DNA from: an uncultured Ruthenibacterium sp.
GTDB lineage: Bacteria; Bacillota; Clostridia; Oscillospirales; Ruminococcaceae
Assembly (NCBI GenBank): GCA_910587145.1
Contig: CAJUMH010000019.1
Location: 1 to 60,993, forward strand
Direction: 5' to 3'
Length of the DNA stretch: 60,993 nt
Every line of letters starts with the position of its first letter. Position 1 is the first letter of the stretch. This document shows, piece after piece, positions 58,068 through 60,993 of the stretch. The notes under the pieces were generated by a model that was not told the DNA's origin, ran no database searches, and saw only the letters and a program-made list of their open reading frames with translations. Both the position numbers and the translations under genes were made by a program.

Positions 58068-59063
58068 TCAAATTTGTAAAAAGCCCACCTTTTTATATAC
58101 CTTTGCCAGCACGCGGCGGGCAATGGCGTCCGCACGCCCGGCGCCTTCTTTCAGCACGCCGTCCAGATACGCCTTGTCGGCCAGCAGGTGCCGGTACTCC
58201 TGCTGTATGGGGCGCAGCGCGTCGATTACGCTTTCGGCCACAGCCTGCTTGAACGCACCGTAGCCCTGTCCGGCAAACTCGGCCTCGATCTCCTTAAAAT
58301 TCCTGCCGGAGCACACACCGTAAATGCTCATCAGGTTTGTTACGCCGGGCTTGTCCGCAGCCGCGCGCACCTCGGCATCGGAATCCGTTACCGCGCGCTT
58401 AAATTTGCGCAAAATCACGTCCGGCTCGTCCAGCATACGCACCACAGCGTTCTCGTTCGCGTCGCTCTTGCTCATTTTTTTGGTCGGCTCCTGCAGGCTC
58501 ATCACCCGCGCCGCCGTTTTCGAGATGCGCGGCTCGGGCACGGTGAACACATCGCCGTACACCCCGTTAAAGCGCTGCGCAATATCGCGCGCAAGCTCCA
58601 CATGCTGGCGCTGGTCGTCGCCCACGGGCACCTCATCCGTCTGGTAGAGCAGGATATCCGCCGCCATCAGAATGGGGTACGTGAGCAGCCCGCCGTTGAT
58701 GTCCTCGGGGTGCCTTGCGCTCTTTTCTTTAAACTGATGCATTCGCGTGAGATCGCCGAACGGGCAAAAGCAGCTCAGCACCCACGAAAGCTGCGCATGC
58801 GCGGGCACGTGGCTTTGGATGAATAAGATGCTGCGCTCCGGGTCGATGCCGCTTGCGATGAGCAGCGCGGCCATTTCCCGCGTTTGACGGCGCAGGTCGG
58901 CCGGCGTCTGGCGCACGGTGATGGCGTGCTGGTCGACAATGGAATAAATACAGTCGCATTCGTCCTGCAGCCTGGGCCAGTGGCGCACCGTGCTGTAATT
59001 GCCCAGCGTAAAAACGCCCGTGGGCTGGATGCCGCTGAATACGCGTTTTTTTGCCTGTTCCAT
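58068..59063 (-). CDS. trpS: Tryptophanyl-tRNA synthetase
   Basis: A 331-residue class I synthetase of normal length. SGIQPTGVFTLGNYST holds the HIGH-type motif (TLGN, as in Bacillus TrpS) and EPTKKMSKSD the KMSKS loop; DQHAIT and PVGDDQRQHVELARDI are further family blocks. It charges tRNA-Trp. Its promoter abuts that of gltX, divergent. The 125-nt leader lacks the T-box GGGTGGNACC core, so control by uncharged tRNA is not indicated. Confidence 0.97.
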   Translation of the reverse strand: MEQAKKRVFSGIQPTGVFTLGNYSTVRHWPRLQDECDCIYSIVDQHAITVRQTPADLRRQTREMAALLIASGIDPERSILFIQSHVPAHAQLSWVLSCFCPFGDLTRMHQFKEKSARHPEDINGGLLTYPILMAADILLYQTDEVPVGDDQRQHVELARDIAQRFNGVYGDVFTVPEPRISKTAARVMSLQEPTKKMSKSDANENAVVRMLDEPDVILRKFKRAVTDSDAEVRAAADKPGVTNLMSIYGVCSGRNFKEIEAEFAGQGYGAFKQAVAESVIDALRPIQQEYRHLLADKAYLDGVLKEGAGRADAIARRVLAKVYKKVGFLQI

Positions 59064-59188
59064 AAAAATTCCCCTTTATCCGTTCGCTCGCGCGAAATAA
59101 TCTCCGCTTATCAAAAAATCGAGCTTTGTTTGCATGCGCGAACACAAGCCGCAGGCCGCTCCGCCATGCGTTTGGTGTTCTTTAGGAA

Positions 59189-59217
59189 AGTATATCACTT
59201 TCTTTCCCGGAAAGCAA
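59189..59217 (-). promoter_or_regulatory. Sigma-A promoter of trpS
   Basis: On the minus strand TTGCTT (59212-59217), 17 nt, TATACT (59189-59194) with an upstream TGA, the same extended -10 form as purA. Confidence 0.8.
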
Positions 59218-59246
59218 TTGACAAACCACCGGCCATAGCGTAAACT
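59218..59246 (+). promoter_or_regulatory. Sigma-A promoter of gltX
   Basis: TTGACA (59218-59223), 17 nt, TAAACT (59241-59246). Its -35 box directly touches that of trpS. The 150-nt leader holds a long imperfect hairpin (about 59271-59310) without a T-run. Confidence 0.8.
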
Positions 59247-59397
59247 ACTAAATGGATACGGTCTGCAGGGCACCGCCGCGCGGGGAACGCCGAATTTTTT
59301 CGGCTTTCCGCGGCATTGCCTTAAAACTGATTTGGCGGCGGAAAAGATTTGTTCAAAGCGTAAAAGCTCCGCCGCCCATGGAACAGGAGCATGAAAG

Positions 59398-60855
59398 ATG
59401 AACCCAACCGGCAAGATCCGCACCCGCTTTGCGCCCAGCCCCACAGGCTATATGCATGTGGGCAATCTGCGCACTGCGCTGTACGCCTATTTAAAGGCAA
59501 AAAGCGCGGGCGGCACGTTTATTCTGCGCATTGAAGATACCGATCAGGAGCGCTTTGTGGAGGGCGCGGTCGATATCATCTACAGCACGCTGCGCGAGAC
59601 GGGGCTTTTGTGGGACGAAGGGCCGGACATCGGCGGCCCGGTGGGCCCGTATGTGCAGAGCGAGCGCATGGGCATGTTCAAAAGCTATGCCGAGCAGCTG
59701 GTAAAGCAAGGCAAGGCCTATTACTGCTTTTGCGGGAAAGAACAGCTCGACGATATCCGTCTGGCGCAAAAGGCAAACGGGCCGGCCGCCCAGAGCGTTG
59801 ATCCCTGCCGCGATCTTTCGCCGCAGGAGGTGCAGGTAAGGCTCGATGCGCATATGCCCTATGTCATCCGCCAGAAGATCCCGCGGGAGGGCATCACCGC
59901 CTTCGACGACACTGTCTACGGCCGCATCGAGGTGGAGAACGCCTCGCTGGACGATCAGATCCTCATCAAAACGGACGGCATGCCCACCTACAACTTCGCG
60001 AACGTCGTGGACGACCATCTGATGGGCATCACACATGTAATCCGCGGCTCGGAGTATCTTTCCAGCGCGCCGAAATACAATCTGCTGTACGAGGCGTTCG
60101 GCTGGGAGATCCCCACCTATATTCATTGTCCGCCCGTGATGAAGGACGCGCAGAACAAGCTCTCCAAGCGCAACGGCGACGCGAGCTATCAGGATCTGAT
60201 CGCAAAGGGCTACCTCACCGAGGCGGTGCTGAACTACATTCTGCTGCTGGGCTGGAGCCCGAAGGGCGAACGCGAGATCTTTACGCTGGATGAGATGAAG
60301 GAAGTGTTCGACGAGAGCGGCATCGGCAGGGCGCCCGCTATTTTCGATCCGGCAAAGCTGCGCTACATCAACGCCGAGTATCTGCGCGCCATGAGCGAGG
60401 AGGAGTTTTTTGCCCGCGCAAAGCCCTACATCGACAGCGCCGTAAAGGGCGACTGCGATAAGGCGCTGCTGGCCCAGGGGCTGCACCCCCGCTGCGAGGT
60501 GCTGAGCGATATCCCCGCGCAGGTGGATTTTATCGACGCCATGCCGGAATACGATGTCGCGCTGTACACGAGCAAAAAGATGAAAACCACCCCCGAAACC
60601 GCAAAGGAGGCGCTGGCCGCCATGCTGCCCGTGCTGGAGGGCATTCCCGCCGACAGCTTTGACAAAGACGCCGTCCACGAGGCGCTGTTCGCACTGATTG
60701 CCGAAAAGCAGGTAAAGAACGGCTGGATGCTGTGGCCGCTGCGTGTGGCGCTCTCCGGCAAGCTCACCACCCCCGGCGGCGGCGTGGAGCTGGCCGCCGT
60801 ACTGGGCAAAGAGCGCACCGTACAGCGCGTAAAGGCCGCGCTGGAAAAACTGTAG
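59398..60855 (+). CDS. gltX: Glutamyl-tRNA synthetase
   Basis: A 485-residue class I synthetase. RTRFAPSPTGYMHVGNLRTA is the HIGH motif, FILRIEDTDQERFVEGA follows, and the KMSKS loop reads NKLSKRNGDA near residue 255. The helical C-terminal half is the bacterial GluRS anticodon domain. It charges tRNA-Glu; as glnS is present, it is expected to be discriminating. The ATG at 59398 follows ACAGGAG. It precedes a sugar amidotransferase gene by 78 nt. Confidence 0.97.
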   Translation: MNPTGKIRTRFAPSPTGYMHVGNLRTALYAYLKAKSAGGTFILRIEDTDQERFVEGAVDIIYSTLRETGLLWDEGPDIGGPVGPYVQSERMGMFKSYAEQLVKQGKAYYCFCGKEQLDDIRLAQKANGPAAQSVDPCRDLSPQEVQVRLDAHMPYVIRQKIPREGITAFDDTVYGRIEVENASLDDQILIKTDGMPTYNFANVVDDHLMGITHVIRGSEYLSSAPKYNLLYEAFGWEIPTYIHCPPVMKDAQNKLSKRNGDASYQDLIAKGYLTEAVLNYILLLGWSPKGEREIFTLDEMKEVFDESGIGRAPAIFDPAKLRYINAEYLRAMSEEEFFARAKPYIDSAVKGDCDKALLAQGLHPRCEVLSDIPAQVDFIDAMPEYDVALYTSKKMKTTPETAKEALAAMLPVLEGIPADSFDKDAVHEALFALIAEKQVKNGWMLWPLRVALSGKLTTPGGGVELAAVLGKERTVQRVKAALEKL

Positions 60856-60933
60856 GCCGGGCGGCCCCACACGCCGCGGCGGCTCTTGGCTTTTTTGCGC
60901 ACAAGGCGCTCGATCAAAAAGGAGTAAAATCAT

Positions 60934-60993
60934 ATGAAATACTGCAAAAAATGCACCATGCCGGATACGCGCCCGGGCATCACGTTCGATTCG
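60934..60993 (+). CDS. N-acetyl sugar amidotransferase (PseA/WbpG/PtmG-like), 5' end only
   Basis: Only the first 20 codons are in the window: MKYCKKC, then MPDTRPGI. This opening, with the CxxC pair and MPDTRPGI, is typical of N-acetyl sugar amidotransferases (PseA, WbpG, PtmG), which convert an acetamido to an acetamidino group on pseudaminic or legionaminic acid-type sugars. AAAAAGGAG (60916-60924) gives a strong ribosome site. It could complete the nonulosonate pathway encoded 30 kb away. Identification from so short a piece is firm for the family, not for the substrate. Confidence 0.75.
   Translation, partial: MKYCKKCTMPDTRPGITFDS

Noticed and set aside
58974..59397. T-box leaders for trpS or gltX
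   Set aside because: The conserved T-box core and specifier stem were not found; only simple promoters and one hairpin without a T-run are seen.

Overview
The window looks like the chromosome of a motile, GC-rich Gram-positive anaerobe of the Clostridia, probably Oscillospiraceae/Ruminococcaceae. The evidence is gene content (YebC, TSCPD protein, LL-diaminopimelate aminotransferase, AbrB-type regulator, ThrE split exporter, clostridial-type long FtsA-like protein, CheV), clear sigma-A promoters with TTGaca/TATAAT boxes 17 nt apart, and strong Shine-Dalgarno sites. The genus cannot be fixed from the sequence. No rRNA, tRNA or CRISPR array was seen.

Layout. (1) 1-3.9 kb is foreign, AT-richer DNA: wrecks of a sugar-transferase gene and possibly a helicase-associated repeat protein, then a TetR-controlled operon for a peptide-antibiotic type ABC transporter with two tiny membrane proteins and a truncated cysteine-rich KTR gene that marks the junction with the host chromosome. 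(2) 4-9.4 kb holds ordinary genes on the plus strand (PHP phosphoesterase, TSCPD protein, YebC) and an odd two-gene unit: a cytoplasmic ParB/sulfiredoxin-like plus BMP fusion protein with a metallophosphoesterase. (3) 9.6-12.4 kb, minus strand: MATE exporter and two-part ThrE amino-acid exporter. (4) 12.5-29.5 kb, minus strand: a legionaminic-acid type nonulosonate cluster of the GDP-sugar kind (LegB, LegC, PtmE-like, LegI, LegG, LegF), with two Gfo/Idh/MocA oxidoreductases, two GNAT acetyltransferases and three large membrane proteins. It starts from a sigma-A promoter at 29467-29495. An AT-rich methyltransferase gene with its own promoter is inserted.

(5) 29.6-38.1 kb, minus strand: bactofilin, chemoreceptor, degenerate EAL-HDOD protein, long FtsA-like ATPase, PilZ protein, stand-alone FlhB C-terminal domain (FlhX) and a FliK-like protein. 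(6) 38.4-43.2 kb, plus strand: cheA, cheW, cheR, cheB. Both of these divergent units, and cheV at 45.3-46.2 kb, carry the same upstream motif, TTRAKTTT-N11-RYCGAATA, which closely resembles the flagellar sigma-28/sigma-D promoter. (7) 43.4-49.1 kb, minus strand: glnS, cheV, and a ParA / ComFB / D,D-carboxypeptidase operon. (8) 49.6-61 kb: glycogen phosphorylase, galactose mutarotase, dapL, dapF, purA, an AbrB-like regulator, trpS, gltX, and at the right edge the first 20 codons of an N-acetyl sugar amidotransferase.

How it fits together (inference). The nonulosonate cluster most likely makes a CMP-legionaminic acid derivative to decorate flagellin or a surface polymer; the amidotransferase at the right edge could add an acetamidino group to it. 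Regions 5, 6 and cheV look like one sigma-28-type motility regulon. That regulon, together with c-di-nucleotide-linked proteins (PilZ, degenerate EAL, ComFB) and polymer-forming or positioning proteins (bactofilin, FtsA-like, ParA), is the best candidate in this window for an incompletely described system.
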